The notes: generated from the sequence alone by a model not told the origin. A DNA stretch of 64,000 nt from Burkholderia arboris (GCF_902499125.1 NZ_CABVPX010000004.1:248001-312000), one strand, 5' to 3'; shown: positions 24,888 through 33,239, counted from the stretch's first letter. Program-made: numbers and translations.

Positions 24888-25262
24888 CGCCCGCATGACC
24901 GACGGGGATACATCGGGCCTCCCGATGTATCCCCTCGCCGGCCGGCGCTGCTGTCACGCGATCCCCGGCCGCCGTGACGTCATCGCGCAACGGCAACGGT
25001 TTCGCGACATGCCCCGGCGGCAGCTCTTCTTGCTCATCGCTCCGCGTCGATGATTTCCATCGATGCGCGTCAACGAACCCGCCGTCGGGAACCCACGGGG
25101 CACCGGCAGACCGGCGCACCGGCCCGGCTTTCCCCCTGGCCCAAGCGAAACCTCCCGACTGGCGCTACCGCCAAAAACGAGCGCTCACTAACGTGTCGAT
25201 ACCGCGTGCCGCATGCGCGCCCGCGCCTTGCGCACCGCCCACCATTCGACAGGAGACACGTT
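24888..25262 (+). other. Intergenic region with a terminator, otherwise no gene seen
   Basis: A 375-bp gap between the GH92 gene and the SnoaL-like gene. It contains the strong hairpin at 24904-24934. The last 100 bases should hold the promoter of the sulfonate module, but no clear operator was seen. Confidence 0.5.
24904..24934 (+). terminator. Perfect 14-bp hairpin downstream of the GH92 gene
   Basis: GGGGATACATCGGG (24904-24917) pairs perfectly with CCCGATGTATCCCC (24921-24934) around a CCT loop, 17 bp after the GH92 stop. There is no T-run, but length and position support a transcription end. Confidence 0.7.
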
Positions 25263-25661
25263 ATGGCAGACACGCTCACCGGCCCCGTCACGGCCGCCAC
25301 GCTCGCGGCATTTTCCGACGCATTCAACCGGCACGACGCCAATGCGTTGATGGGCTTCATGACCGAGGACTGCGTATTCGACGCGGCCGGTGGCCCCGAC
25401 ATTCACGGTACGCGCTTCGTCGGCCGCGATGCGGTACGCGCCGCGTTCGAGGCCGTGTTCAAGACCTTCCCCGACGCGCACTGGGGTCACGGCCGCCACA
25501 CCGTCGCCGGCGAACGCGGCGTCTCCGAGTGGGTGTTCACGGGCACGCACGCCGAAGGCTGGCGCATCGAGGCCGAAGGCTGCGACCTGTTCGAATTCCG
25601 CGACGGACTGATCGCCGTCAAGCGCGCTTTCCGCAAGGAACGGCCGAAGCAACCGGCCTGA
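25263..25661 (+). CDS. SnoaL/NTF2-like protein next to xsc
   Basis: A 132-residue protein of the NTF2-like superfamily (SnoaL type): helical start FSDAFNRHDANALMGFMTEDC, then a cone-shaped beta sheet with WVFTGTHAEGWRIEAEGCDLFEF. The ATG at 25263 follows CAGGAGACACGTT. The exact role is unknown; members are isomerases, hydratases or binding proteins for small molecules. It lies 160 bp upstream of xsc in the same direction and may handle a sulfonate or aldehyde intermediate, or belong to the same regulon. Confidence 0.75.
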   Translation: MADTLTGPVTAATLAAFSDAFNRHDANALMGFMTEDCVFDAAGGPDIHGTRFVGRDAVRAAFEAVFKTFPDAHWGHGRHTVAGERGVSEWVFTGTHAEGWRIEAEGCDLFEFRDGLIAVKRAFRKERPKQPA

Positions 25662-25698
25662 GCGCGCCACCCGGGCCACCATGCCCCGCGCGCATTTT

Positions 25699-25713
25699 GA
25701 AACGAATCATTTC
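25699..25713. promoter_or_regulatory. Degenerate copy of the IclR-type palindrome upstream of xsc
   Basis: GAAACGAATCATTTC matches the perfect site in the iclR-cobS region (GGAACGATTCGTTCC) at 11 of 15 positions, with the same spacing of the dyad halves. It is 86 bp upstream of the perfect site at 25781, 8 helical turns away. Confidence 0.35.
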
Positions 25714-25717
25714 ATTT

Positions 25718-25748
25718 CATTCCACATTCCCCGGCAGCAGGTGGAATG
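25718..25748. promoter_or_regulatory. Inverted repeat CATTCCAC-N15-GTGGAATG upstream of xsc
   Basis: Perfect 8-bp arms at 25718-25725 and 25741-25748 with a 15-base spacer, about 75-100 bp before the xsc start. It may be an activator site or part of a leader hairpin. Confidence 0.4.
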
Positions 25749-25780
25749 GCTTGACCGGCTTTCCCAAGCAAATAGCATCT

Positions 25781-25795
25781 GGAACAAGACGTTCC
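25781..25795. promoter_or_regulatory. GGAAC-N5-GTTCC palindrome before xsc, candidate IclR operator
   Basis: GGAAC (25781-25785) and GTTCC (25791-25795) around AAGAC, 27 bp upstream of the xsc start codon. The same 5-5-5 palindrome is found between the iclR and cobS genes (32342-32356). Many IclR proteins bind GGAA/TTCC-type dyads of about this size, so the IclR encoded at 32461 is the likely binder. Confidence 0.55.
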
Positions 25796-25821
25796 GTTAA
25801 TTGAACAATCGGAGACAACCC

Positions 25822-27639
25822 ATGAGCGAACAATCCACTTCCCTGCGTGCATCGACCAGCGGCCCGCAGGACATGACGCCGTCCGAAGCCTTCGTCGAGA
25901 CCCTCGCGGCCAACGGCGTGACCGACATGTTCGGCATCATGGGCTCCGCGTTCATGGATGCGATGGATATCTTCGCACCGGCCGGCATCCGCCTGATCCC
26001 GGTCGTGCACGAACAGGGCGCGGGCCACATGGCCGACGGCTATGCGCGCGTGTCGGGCCGCCACGGCGTCGTGATCGGCCAGAACGGCCCCGGCATCAGC
26101 AATTGCGTGACGGCGATCGCAGCGGCTTACTGGGCGCACAGCCCGGTCGTGATCGTCACGCCGGAAGCCGGCACGATGGGCATCGGCCTCGGCGGCTTCC
26201 AGGAAGCGAACCAGTTGCCGATGTTCCAGGAATTCACGAAGTACCAGGGCCACGTCACGCACCCGGCGCGGATGGCCGAGTTCACCGCGCGCTGCTTCGA
26301 CCGCGCGCAGGCCGAGATGGGCCCGACGCAGCTGAATATCCCGCGCGACTACTTCTACGGCAAGGTCAAGGTCGAGATTCCGCAACCGCGCCGCCTCGAT
26401 CGCGGCGCCGGCGGCGAGCAGAGCCTCGACGACGCGGCCGAGCTGATCGCGCAGGCGAAGTTCCCGGTGATCATCTCGGGCGGCGGTGTCGTGATGGCCG
26501 ACGCGATCGAGGAATGCAAGGCGCTCGCCGAACGGCTCGGCGCACCGGTCGTCAACAGCTACCTGCACAACGATTCGTTCCCGGCGAACCACCCGCTGTG
26601 GTGCGGCCCGCTCGGCTACCAGGGCTCGAAGGCCGCGATGAAGCTGCTGTCGCGCGCGGACGTCGTGATCGCGCTCGGCTCGCGCCTCGGGCCGTTCGGA
26701 ACGCTTCCGCAGCACGGGATGGACTACTGGCCGAAGGACGCGAAGATCATCCAGATCGACGCCGACCACAAGATGCTCGGCCTCGTGAAGAAGATCTCGG
26801 TCGGCATCTGCGGCGACGCGAAGGCGGCCGCCGTCGCGCTCACGCAGCGCCTCGAAGGCCGCACCCTCGCGAGCGACGGCTCGCGCGGCGACCGCGCCGA
26901 CCAGATCGCGACCGAAAAGGCCGCGTGGGAAAAGGAACTCGACGACTGGACGCACGAACGCGACGCGTACAGCCTCGACATGATCGACGAGCAGAAGAAC
27001 GAAAAGACCTTCAACGGCGGCCGCTACCTGCATCCGCGCCAGGTGCTGCGCGAGCTGGAAAAGGCGATGCCCGAGGACGTGATGGTGTCGACCGACATCG
27101 GCAACATCAACTCGGTCGCGAACAGCTACCTGCGCTTCAACAAGCCGCGCAGCTTCTTCGCGGCGATGAGCTGGGGCAACTGCGGCTACGCGTTCCCGAC
27201 GATCATCGGCGCGAAGGTCGCCGCGCCGCACCGCCCGGCCGTGTCGTATGCGGGTGACGGTGCGTGGGGCATGAGCCTGATGGAAACGATGACCTGCGTG
27301 CGCCACAACATCCCGGTGACGGCCGTCGTGTTCCACAACCGTCAATGGGGCGCGGAGAAGAAGAACCAGGTCGACTTCTACAACCGCCGCTTCGTCGCCG
27401 GCGAACTCGACAACCAGAGCTTCGCGGCGATCGCGCGGGCGATGGGCGCCGAAGGGATCACGGTCGATCGTCTCGAGGATGTCGGCCCGGCGCTCAAGCG
27501 CGCGATCGACATGCAGATGAACGAAGGCAAGACGACGATCATCGAGATCATGTGCACGCGCGAACTCGGCGATCCGTTCCGCCGCGATGCGCTGTCGAAG
27601 CCGGTGCGCATGCTCGACAAGTACAAGGACTACGTGTGA
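25822..27639 (+). CDS. xsc: Sulfoacetaldehyde acetyltransferase
   Basis: A 605-residue thiamine-diphosphate enzyme that turns sulfoacetaldehyde plus phosphate into acetyl phosphate and sulfite in the cytoplasm, the desulfonation step of taurine and isethionate dissimilation. Sequence signs: MTPSEAFVETLAANGVTDMFGIMGSAF at the start with the ThDP-activating Glu in HEQGAGHMADGYARV, central domain with PRDYFYGKV, and C-terminal ThDP-binding GDGAWGMSLMETM followed by the Asn of FHNRQWGAEKKNQVDFY. Length and motifs fit Xsc rather than acetolactate synthase. The ATG at 25822 is preceded by GGAGACAACCC. Pta and a TauE/SafE exporter follow. Confidence 0.93.
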   Translation: MSEQSTSLRASTSGPQDMTPSEAFVETLAANGVTDMFGIMGSAFMDAMDIFAPAGIRLIPVVHEQGAGHMADGYARVSGRHGVVIGQNGPGISNCVTAIAAAYWAHSPVVIVTPEAGTMGIGLGGFQEANQLPMFQEFTKYQGHVTHPARMAEFTARCFDRAQAEMGPTQLNIPRDYFYGKVKVEIPQPRRLDRGAGGEQSLDDAAELIAQAKFPVIISGGGVVMADAIEECKALAERLGAPVVNSYLHNDSFPANHPLWCGPLGYQGSKAAMKLLSRADVVIALGSRLGPFGTLPQHGMDYWPKDAKIIQIDADHKMLGLVKKISVGICGDAKAAAVALTQRLEGRTLASDGSRGDRADQIATEKAAWEKELDDWTHERDAYSLDMIDEQKNEKTFNGGRYLHPRQVLRELEKAMPEDVMVSTDIGNINSVANSYLRFNKPRSFFAAMSWGNCGYAFPTIIGAKVAAPHRPAVSYAGDGAWGMSLMETMTCVRHNIPVTAVVFHNRQWGAEKKNQVDFYNRRFVAGELDNQSFAAIARAMGAEGITVDRLEDVGPALKRAIDMQMNEGKTTIIEIMCTRELGDPFRRDALSKPVRMLDKYKDYV

Positions 27640-27663
27640 TGCCGCGTCGCTGACGCAAGCGCT

Positions 27664-27692
27664 GCCGGCCGTGCCCTTCCCGCACGGCCGGC
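27664..27692 (+). terminator. Perfect 11-bp hairpin just after xsc
   Basis: GCCGGCCGTGC (27664-27674) pairs with GCACGGCCGGC (27682-27692) around CCTTCCC. It begins 25 bp after the xsc stop. No T-run follows directly; the second hairpin at 27697-27742 supplies one. Confidence 0.5.
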
Positions 27693-27696
27693 ACCC

Positions 27697-27742
27697 GGCC
27701 GGACGCCGTGCCCCGTGCGGGCCGCCGCATCCGGCCTTTTTT
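27697..27742 (+). terminator. Hairpin plus T6 tract immediately before pta
   Basis: GGCCGGA (27697-27703) pairs with TCCGGCC (27730-27736), followed at once by six T residues (27737-27742), the form of an intrinsic terminator. It ends 14 bp before the pta start codon, so it probably reduces read-through from xsc into pta or hides the pta ribosome site. Confidence 0.55.
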
Positions 27743-27756
27743 ACTTCGAATTCCCG

Positions 27757-28791
27757 ATGAAAGCCCTCGACCGCATTCTCGAATCCGCGCGCCGTCAGCC
27801 GATGCGCATCGCGCTGTGCGAAGCCGACGATCCGCGCGTGCTGCACGCCGCCGCGCGCGCGACGCGCGACGGCATCGCCCGCATCGTGCTCGTCGGCGAC
27901 CGTGCCGCCATCCATGCGGCGGCCGCGCGCGACGCGATCGATCTCGACGGCACGACGCTCGTCGATCCGGCCGCCGCCGCGCACCGCGACGCGTATGCCG
28001 ATGCCCTCCATGCGCTGCGCAAAGACAAGGGCATGACGGCCGACGCCGCACGCGACGCGGTGCTCGACCCGCTCTGCCACGCGAACCTGATGGTCCGGCT
28101 CGGCGACGCGGACGGCTCGGTTGCGGGCGCCGTGCATGCGACGGCCGACGTCGTGCGCGCGGCGATCCAGCTGATCGGCGTCGATCCGGCGTTCCGGATC
28201 GTGTCGAGCTTCTTCCTGATGATGCTGTGCGAGCCGTTCCACACGATCAAGGGCGGGCTGATCTTCTCCGACTGCGCGCTCGTCGTCGATCCGGACGCCA
28301 GCCAGCTCGCCGAAATCGCGATGGCCGCTGCCGACAGCGCGCACGCGCTGCTCGGCGAGGCACCGCGCGTCGCGATGCTGTCGTTCTCGACGAGCGGCAG
28401 CGCGCACCATGCGGCGGTCGACAAGGTGACGGCCGCGACGGCGCGCGTGCGCGAACTGCGCCCCGCGCTCGCGATCGACGGCGACGTGCAGCTCGACGCG
28501 GCGATCGTCGCGGAGATCGCCGAACGCAAGATCGCGCATTCGCAGGTCGGCGGCCATGCGAACGTGCTCGTATTCCCGAGCCTCGAAGCCGGCAACATCG
28601 GCTACAAGCTTGCCGAGCGGATCGGCCGCGCAAAGGCCGTCGGCCCGCTGCTGCAAGGGTTGCGCCGGCCCGCGAACGACCTGTCGCGCGGCTGCAGCGC
28701 CGACGACGTCTATCACGTGATCGCGGCGACCACCGTGCAGGCGCACGCGGCCGCGCAGCGAGCCGCGGCCGGCGAGGCGGCACACGCATGA
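27757..28791 (+). CDS. pta: Phosphate acetyltransferase (short form)
   Basis: A 344-residue PTA/PTB-fold enzyme that converts acetyl phosphate and CoA to acetyl-CoA and phosphate. Landmarks are LCEADDPRVLHAAARA at the start, HATADVVRAAIQLIG with the catalytic region, SFFLMMLC, and the C-terminal NVLVFPSLEAGNIGYKL. It lacks the N-terminal P-loop domain of the long E. coli Pta, as is usual for copies linked to xsc. It removes the acetyl phosphate made by Xsc. The ATG at 27757 was chosen; an upstream start is unlikely because it lies within the terminator. The stop overlaps the exporter start. Confidence 0.92.
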   Translation: MKALDRILESARRQPMRIALCEADDPRVLHAAARATRDGIARIVLVGDRAAIHAAAARDAIDLDGTTLVDPAAAAHRDAYADALHALRKDKGMTADAARDAVLDPLCHANLMVRLGDADGSVAGAVHATADVVRAAIQLIGVDPAFRIVSSFFLMMLCEPFHTIKGGLIFSDCALVVDPDASQLAEIAMAAADSAHALLGEAPRVAMLSFSTSGSAHHAAVDKVTAATARVRELRPALAIDGDVQLDAAIVAEIAERKIAHSQVGGHANVLVFPSLEAGNIGYKLAERIGRAKAVGPLLQGLRRPANDLSRGCSADDVYHVIAATTVQAHAAAQRAAAGEAAHA

Positions 28792-29555
28792 CGGCAGACA
28801 AACTGGCGATCCTGATCGCGGTGATCGGCGCCGGCAGCTATTTCCAGACCGTCACGGGGTTCGGGCTCGGGATGATCGTGATGGGCGCGACGAGCGGCTT
28901 CGGGCTCGCGCCGCTCGCCACCGTCGCGACGCTGATGAGCGTCGTGTCGCTCGCGAACGGCGCGACCGCGCTACCCGGCCGGCTGCATCACATCGACTGG
29001 CGTGCGGTCGGCGCCGCGACGCTCGGCATCCTGCCGTCGGTCGTCGCCGGCGTGGTGCTGCTCGAATGCCTGAGCCGCTCGGCGGCCGACCTGCTGCAGC
29101 TGATCCTCGGCGCGGTCGTGCTGTACGGCGGCCTGAGCGCGGCGCTGCGCCCGACGCCGTTGACGGAGCGCTCGGACAACCGCAGCTTCTTCGTCAGCGG
29201 CCTGTTCGGCGGACTGCTGAGCGGGATGTTCGGCGTGTCGGGCCCGCCGCTCATCTTCCAGTTTTACCGGCAGCCGCTGACGCTCGTGCAGATCCGCTGC
29301 GCGCTGATCGTGCTGTTCACGACGACCTCGGCCACGCGCGTGCTGTACAGCGCATGCGAAGGCCAGCTCGATCGCGATATCTGGCTGCTGGCCGCATTCG
29401 CGACGCCGGTCGTGATGCTGACGACGATCGCCGGTCGCCACTACCCGCCGCCGCTGTCGCCGGTCGCGCTGCGACGGCTCGCATTCGGCGTGCTGATGGC
29501 GATCGGTGTCGGGCTGATCGCGACGTCGCTGCCGCCGCTGCTGCATCGCGGCTGA
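28788..29555 (+). CDS. TauE/SafE-family anion exporter
   Basis: A 255-residue membrane protein with about eight helices in two homologous halves, each beginning with a TGFGLG/FGVSGPP-type segment (residues about 22-28 and 148-154), typical of the TauE/SafE (DUF81) family. Members linked to xsc are thought to export sulfite or sulfoacetate. The ATG overlaps the pta stop by four bases (ATGA), so the two are translationally coupled, which supports a role in relieving sulfite stress. It converges on the CobT-like gene with only 13 bp between stops. Confidence 0.85.
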   Translation: MTADKLAILIAVIGAGSYFQTVTGFGLGMIVMGATSGFGLAPLATVATLMSVVSLANGATALPGRLHHIDWRAVGAATLGILPSVVAGVVLLECLSRSAADLLQLILGAVVLYGGLSAALRPTPLTERSDNRSFFVSGLFGGLLSGMFGVSGPPLIFQFYRQPLTLVQIRCALIVLFTTTSATRVLYSACEGQLDRDIWLLAAFATPVVMLTTIAGRHYPPPLSPVALRRLAFGVLMAIGVGLIATSLPPLLHRG

Positions 29556-29568
29556 TTCCCCGCCTCTT

Positions 29569-31290
29569 TCACCGCCGCGCACCGATCCAGCGCGCGATTT
29601 CGACGAGCCGCTTCATGTCGGGCGCCGACACGAGATCGATCGCGAGCCGGTGCCGGTAGTACGGGCCGAGATCGAGCCCGACGCCGAGCCCGAGCACTTC
29701 GACCTGGCCGGCCACCTCCTGTCGCGCAACCACCTGTTTCAGATGGTTGTCGAGATAGAACGGATCGTTCGCGAGCGCCGTCGCGCCGTCCATCGGACTG
29801 CCGTCCGAGATCACGACGAGGATCTTTCTGGCCTCCGGCCGCGCCGCGAGCCGCGCGCACGCCCATTCGACCGCTTCGCCGTCGATGCCTTCTCGGAACA
29901 GGTCGGCCTTGAACAGCGCCGCAATGCCGGTGCGCGCATGCCGCCAGCGCGTGTCGGCATCCTTGAACACCAGGTGGCCGGTTTCGTTGAGCCGGCCCGG
30001 ATGGCGCGGCTTGCCGCACGCGAGCCACGCCTGCCGCGCGCGGCCACCGTTCCACGCGAGCGTCGTGAAGCCCAGCACTTCGGTCGCGAGCCCCGCGGCG
30101 TCGCCCGCGCGGGCCAGCGTGTCGACCATCAGCGCGACGCCGTCGATCCACGTCTTCATCGAGCCCGAACAGTCGATCAGGAACGCAACTGCGCAGTCCG
30201 CATGCGGCCGCACGCGTTCGAGCCGGAACAGCCGCCGTTCGGCCGGCGAGCTGACGAGCTGCGCGAGCCGGCGGCCATCGAGGCGGCCATGCTCCTCGCC
30301 GAACGACCAGCCGTCGGCCTGCGGCACGACGAGCGCCGCACGCAGCACGCGGGCGAGCCGGGTGACGTTGATCCGCTGCGCGGCGACCTGCGCATCGAGC
30401 CGCTCGCGGTACTCGCGCAGCAACGCCGCGCGGATCTGCGCGGCCGGCCGCAACTCGCGGTCGTAGCGCGTCGTGTACGCGCGATAGACGGCGCCGCCGC
30501 CGTGCAGCACGACGCTGTCGCCCGTCTCCACCAATGCCGGCAAGTCGATGCCCGTGTCGTCGAAATCGACCCACAACGAGAAATTCGTAAGCGCATCGTC
30601 CTGCTCGCGTGCGTCTTCGGTCTCCGGATCGACGACGGCCGCACGCGCGTCCCGGATCATCGACGCAATGCGCCGCGCGAGCGCCAGCGCATGTTCCGCG
30701 AATTCACGCTGATCGTGCCGGCACCGGCGCAGCCCCGCGAGCTGCACGCCGATCTCGGGCACGATCGCCGCGCGCGACGCTTCGATCAGGTCTTCCGTTT
30801 CCTCGAGCACCGGCCAGCCCGTCAGCCGCGACCACGCGATCTGCGCGACCGTGTAGACCAGCATCCCGACATGCGTATCGGCCTGTCCCGACCGGTGAAA
30901 CGCACGCGACCAGGTTTCGAAGCGATGGCGCAGGTTCTGCACGACGCCGCGCATCGCGGGTGGTGCAAGCGATTCGCAGCGCAGTTGCTCGAGCATCTCG
31001 AACAGCACGCGTTCGACGGGATCGCCGCCGGAGAACGCGCGATGCAAATCGGCATCGGAATGCAGGATGCGCAACGCGGCGCCATCGGCCGCGCCGCGCC
31101 ACGACGCGAGATCGTCGTCGGCGGCCTGCGCGCGCAGGTGCGGCGCATGGATCGGCAACGGCCGCAGGTCGCGGCACACGCGGCCCGCGCGGTAATGCAG
31201 CGCCGCATCGCGCGTCAGCGCACGCACGGTCGACGCGCCGAGCGCTTCGCGCGCGGAGGCACGCCGCGCCGCATCGCGACCGGCGCTCAC
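29569..31290 (-). CDS. CobT-like VWA-domain protein, partner of the AAA+ ATPase
   Basis: A 573-residue protein with a long N-terminal helical region and a C-terminal von Willebrand A domain (about 370-570), including the MIDAS motif AFLIDCSGSMKTW and the second motif VISDGSPMDGATA. It resembles CobT, the VWA subunit of aerobic cobaltochelatase, and NorD/CoxE-type maturation partners. The GTG at 31290 overlaps the TGA of the AAA+ gene (GTGA), and the frame otherwise lacks a start nearby. With its ATPase it probably remodels or metallates a target enzyme; the SoeABC-like molybdoenzyme in the same module is a candidate target. No CobN subunit is present in the window. Confidence 0.8.
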   Translation of the reverse strand: MSAGRDAARRASAREALGASTVRALTRDAALHYRAGRVCRDLRPLPIHAPHLRAQAADDDLASWRGAADGAALRILHSDADLHRAFSGGDPVERVLFEMLEQLRCESLAPPAMRGVVQNLRHRFETWSRAFHRSGQADTHVGMLVYTVAQIAWSRLTGWPVLEETEDLIEASRAAIVPEIGVQLAGLRRCRHDQREFAEHALALARRIASMIRDARAAVVDPETEDAREQDDALTNFSLWVDFDDTGIDLPALVETGDSVVLHGGGAVYRAYTTRYDRELRPAAQIRAALLREYRERLDAQVAAQRINVTRLARVLRAALVVPQADGWSFGEEHGRLDGRRLAQLVSSPAERRLFRLERVRPHADCAVAFLIDCSGSMKTWIDGVALMVDTLARAGDAAGLATEVLGFTTLAWNGGRARQAWLACGKPRHPGRLNETGHLVFKDADTRWRHARTGIAALFKADLFREGIDGEAVEWACARLAARPEARKILVVISDGSPMDGATALANDPFYLDNHLKQVVARQEVAGQVEVLGLGVGLDLGPYYRHRLAIDLVSAPDMKRLVEIARWIGARR

Positions 31291-32276
31291 CGCCCCGCCC
31301 CCGGCTCGCCGCCGCCGGCACGCGACGCGACCGCCAGTTCCTCGCCGAAGCAGCGCTGGTAATACTCGGCGACGACCGGCCGCTCGGCGTCGTCGCACTT
31401 GTTCAGGAACGTGAGCCGGAACGCGAGCGCCGGATCGCGGAAAATCTGGCAGTTCTCGGCCCAGTTGATCACCGTGCGCGGCGACATCAGCGTCGACAGG
31501 TCGCCGGTCGCGAAGCCGTTGCGCGTCAACTCCGCGAGGCTCACCATCGATTCGAGCAGCGGGCGGCCGGCTTCGTCCGCGAGTTCCGGCACGCGGGCGC
31601 GCACGATGCCGATCTCCTCGTCGCGCGGCAGGTAGTCGAGCGTCGCGACCACGTTCCAGCGGTCCATCTGCGCATGGTTGAGCATCTGCGTGCCGTGATA
31701 GAGCCCGTTCAGATTGCCGAGCCCGACCGTGTTCGCGGTCGCGAACAGCCGGAACGACGGGTGCGGATGGATCACGCGGTTCTGGTCGAGCAGCGTGAAC
31801 TTGCCGTCGCGCTCCAGGACCCGCTGGATCACGAACATCACGTCGGGCCGCCCCGCGTCGTATTCGTCGAAGATCAGCGCGACCGGCCGCTGCAGCGCCC
31901 ACGGCACGATCCCCTCCTGGAATTCGGTCACCTGCACGTCGTCGCGCACGACGATCGCGTCCTTGCCGACCAGGTCGAGCCGGCTGATGTGGCCGTCGAG
32001 GTTCACGCGCACGCACGGCCAGTTCAGCCGCGCGGCAACCTGCTCGATATGCGTGGACTTGCCGGTGCCGTGCATCCCCTGCACGAGCACGCGGCGGTTG
32101 CGCGCGAAGCCCGCGAGGATCGCGAGCGTCACGTCCGGGTTGAAGCGGTACGCATCGTCGACATCGGGCACGTGGTCGTCGCGCGCGCTGAATGCGGGCA
32201 CCATCAGGTCCGAGTCGAAACCGAACCGTTCGCGGACCGACACCATGCAGTCCGGCTTGTTCGTCACCCCATCCAT
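31287..32276 (-). CDS. CobS-like AAA+ ATPase (MoxR/CobS group)
   Basis: A 329-residue AAA+ protein. Walker A is GMHGTGKST (about residues 72-80), Walker B VALIFDEYDAGR (about 130-141), sensor 1 around FRLFATANTVG. The N-terminal segment MVSVRERFGFDSDLMVPAFSA is typical of CobS, the ATPase of aerobic cobaltochelatase. CobS, NorQ and CoxD act with VWA partners to insert metal or activate enzymes, which fits the overlapping CobT-like gene. It is divergent from the IclR gene across the GGAAC-N5-GTTCC palindrome. A cobalamin role is possible, but no cob genes are adjacent. Confidence 0.83.
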   Translation of the reverse strand: MDGVTNKPDCMVSVRERFGFDSDLMVPAFSARDDHVPDVDDAYRFNPDVTLAILAGFARNRRVLVQGMHGTGKSTHIEQVAARLNWPCVRVNLDGHISRLDLVGKDAIVVRDDVQVTEFQEGIVPWALQRPVALIFDEYDAGRPDVMFVIQRVLERDGKFTLLDQNRVIHPHPSFRLFATANTVGLGNLNGLYHGTQMLNHAQMDRWNVVATLDYLPRDEEIGIVRARVPELADEAGRPLLESMVSLAELTRNGFATGDLSTLMSPRTVINWAENCQIFRDPALAFRLTFLNKCDDAERPVVAEYYQRCFGEELAVASRAGGGEPGAGR

Positions 32277-32304
32277 TGCGTTGCGCTCCTGTCGTTGCGT
32301 GTTG

Positions 32305-32327
32305 CGCAGGCGTCGATCGCGCCTGCG
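32305..32327. other. Small perfect hairpin in the cobS leader
   Basis: CGCAGGCG (32305-32312) and CGCCTGCG (32320-32327) pair around TCGATCG, 29-51 bp before the cobS start. It could modulate cobS translation or be part of an operator. Confidence 0.35.
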
Positions 32328-32341
32328 TCGATCCTGTTTAC

Positions 32342-32356
32342 GGAACGATTCGTTCC
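32342..32356. promoter_or_regulatory. GGAAC-N5-GTTCC palindrome in the iclR-cobS divergent region
   Basis: GGAAC (32342-32346), GATTC, GTTCC (32352-32356). Flanking bases extend the dyad to AC...GT (19 bp). It lies between the two divergent starts and is repeated in front of xsc (25781-25795). The adjacent IclR protein is the natural candidate for binding and autoregulation. Confidence 0.6.
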
Positions 32357-32460
32357 GTTGCCGAAAATGCGTGCCGGGTTGCCGTGCCCGCCGCCCCGCG
32401 CGGCCGGCCTGCCGGGCCGTTCGGTACAATGGCCGCAGTCCAGTTTCCGGAACGCCCGAC

Positions 32461-33213
32461 ATGCTGCCCGCGGATACGCCCACGCTGCGCGCCTTCGCGC
32501 TGCTCGAACATCTCGTCCAGGCCGGCGACGCCGTGTCGCTCGCCGATCTCGCGCGCGACGTCGATATCCCGAAGGCATCGCTGCACCGGATGCTCGCGTC
32601 GCTCGAAGCCGGCGGCCTCGTGATCCGCGAGCCGGGCCGCAAGAACGCGTATGCGATCGGGCCGCGCCTCGCGCGACTCGGCACCGGCGTGATGCTGCAT
32701 GCGGGTGCGCGCCGGCTGCGCCACGCGATCCTCGAACGGCTCGTCGCCGATCTCGGCGAAACCTGCAACCTGACCGCGCTGCACGACACCGAAGTCGTTT
32801 ATCTCGACCGCGTCGAGGCCGACTGGCCGCTGCGGCTCGACCTGAAACCGGGCTCGCGCGTGCCCGCTTATTGCAGCGCGAGCGGCAAGCTGCTGCTCGC
32901 GCTGCTGCCGCGCGACGAACGCGCCGCGCTGGTGCGTGCGATGGCGCTGCCGCGCCACACGCCGAACACGATCTCCGACCCCGAGCTGCTCGAAGCCGAA
33001 CTCGACCGCACCGCGCACAAGGGCGTCGCGATCGACAACGAGGAATTCGTCGCGGGTATCGTCTGCATCGCGGCGCCGATCCTCGGCGACGACGGCGCGT
33101 GCATCGCCGCGGTCGCCGTCCATGCGCCAGTGTCGCGCGCGCCGCTGTCGCGGCTGCTCGACCACGTGCCGCGCCTGCAGGAAGCGGCCCGCGCGCTCGC
33201 GGACACCTTCTAG
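32461..33213 (+). CDS. IclR-family transcriptional regulator
   Basis: A 250-residue IclR protein: winged helix at about 8-70 (VSLADLARDVDIPKASLHRMLAS) and an IclR effector domain with ARLGTGVMLHAG, LGETCNLTALHDTEVVYLDRVE and YCSASGKLLLALLP. IclR proteins bind small acids through the C-terminal domain and act as tetramers. It is divergent from the CobS/CobT-like genes and lies between xsc-pta-tauE and soeABC. The shared palindrome suggests it controls xsc and the chelatase-like pair, and perhaps the sulfite dehydrogenase. The effector is unknown; sulfoacetaldehyde or acetyl phosphate are guesses. Confidence 0.88.
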   Translation: MLPADTPTLRAFALLEHLVQAGDAVSLADLARDVDIPKASLHRMLASLEAGGLVIREPGRKNAYAIGPRLARLGTGVMLHAGARRLRHAILERLVADLGETCNLTALHDTEVVYLDRVEADWPLRLDLKPGSRVPAYCSASGKLLLALLPRDERAALVRAMALPRHTPNTISDPELLEAELDRTAHKGVAIDNEEFVAGIVCIAAPILGDDGACIAAVAVHAPVSRAPLSRLLDHVPRLQEAARALADTF

Positions 33214-33239
33214 TACGGCGCGACCGCTCGCTTCCAGCG

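Noticed and set aside
22212-24896. 894-codon minus-strand frame opposite the GH92 gene
   Set aside because: Antisense shadow of a gene with complete family motifs.
25044-25068. GCGTCGATG...CATCGATGC imperfect dyad upstream of the SnoaL-like gene
   Set aside because: One mismatch and a common CGATG-type sequence in this GC-rich DNA; not distinct from background.
25717-28785. 1022-codon minus-strand frame opposite xsc and pta
   Set aside because: Antisense shadow; composition is Arg/Ala/Asp/Val-rich with no motifs, while xsc and pta are well supported.
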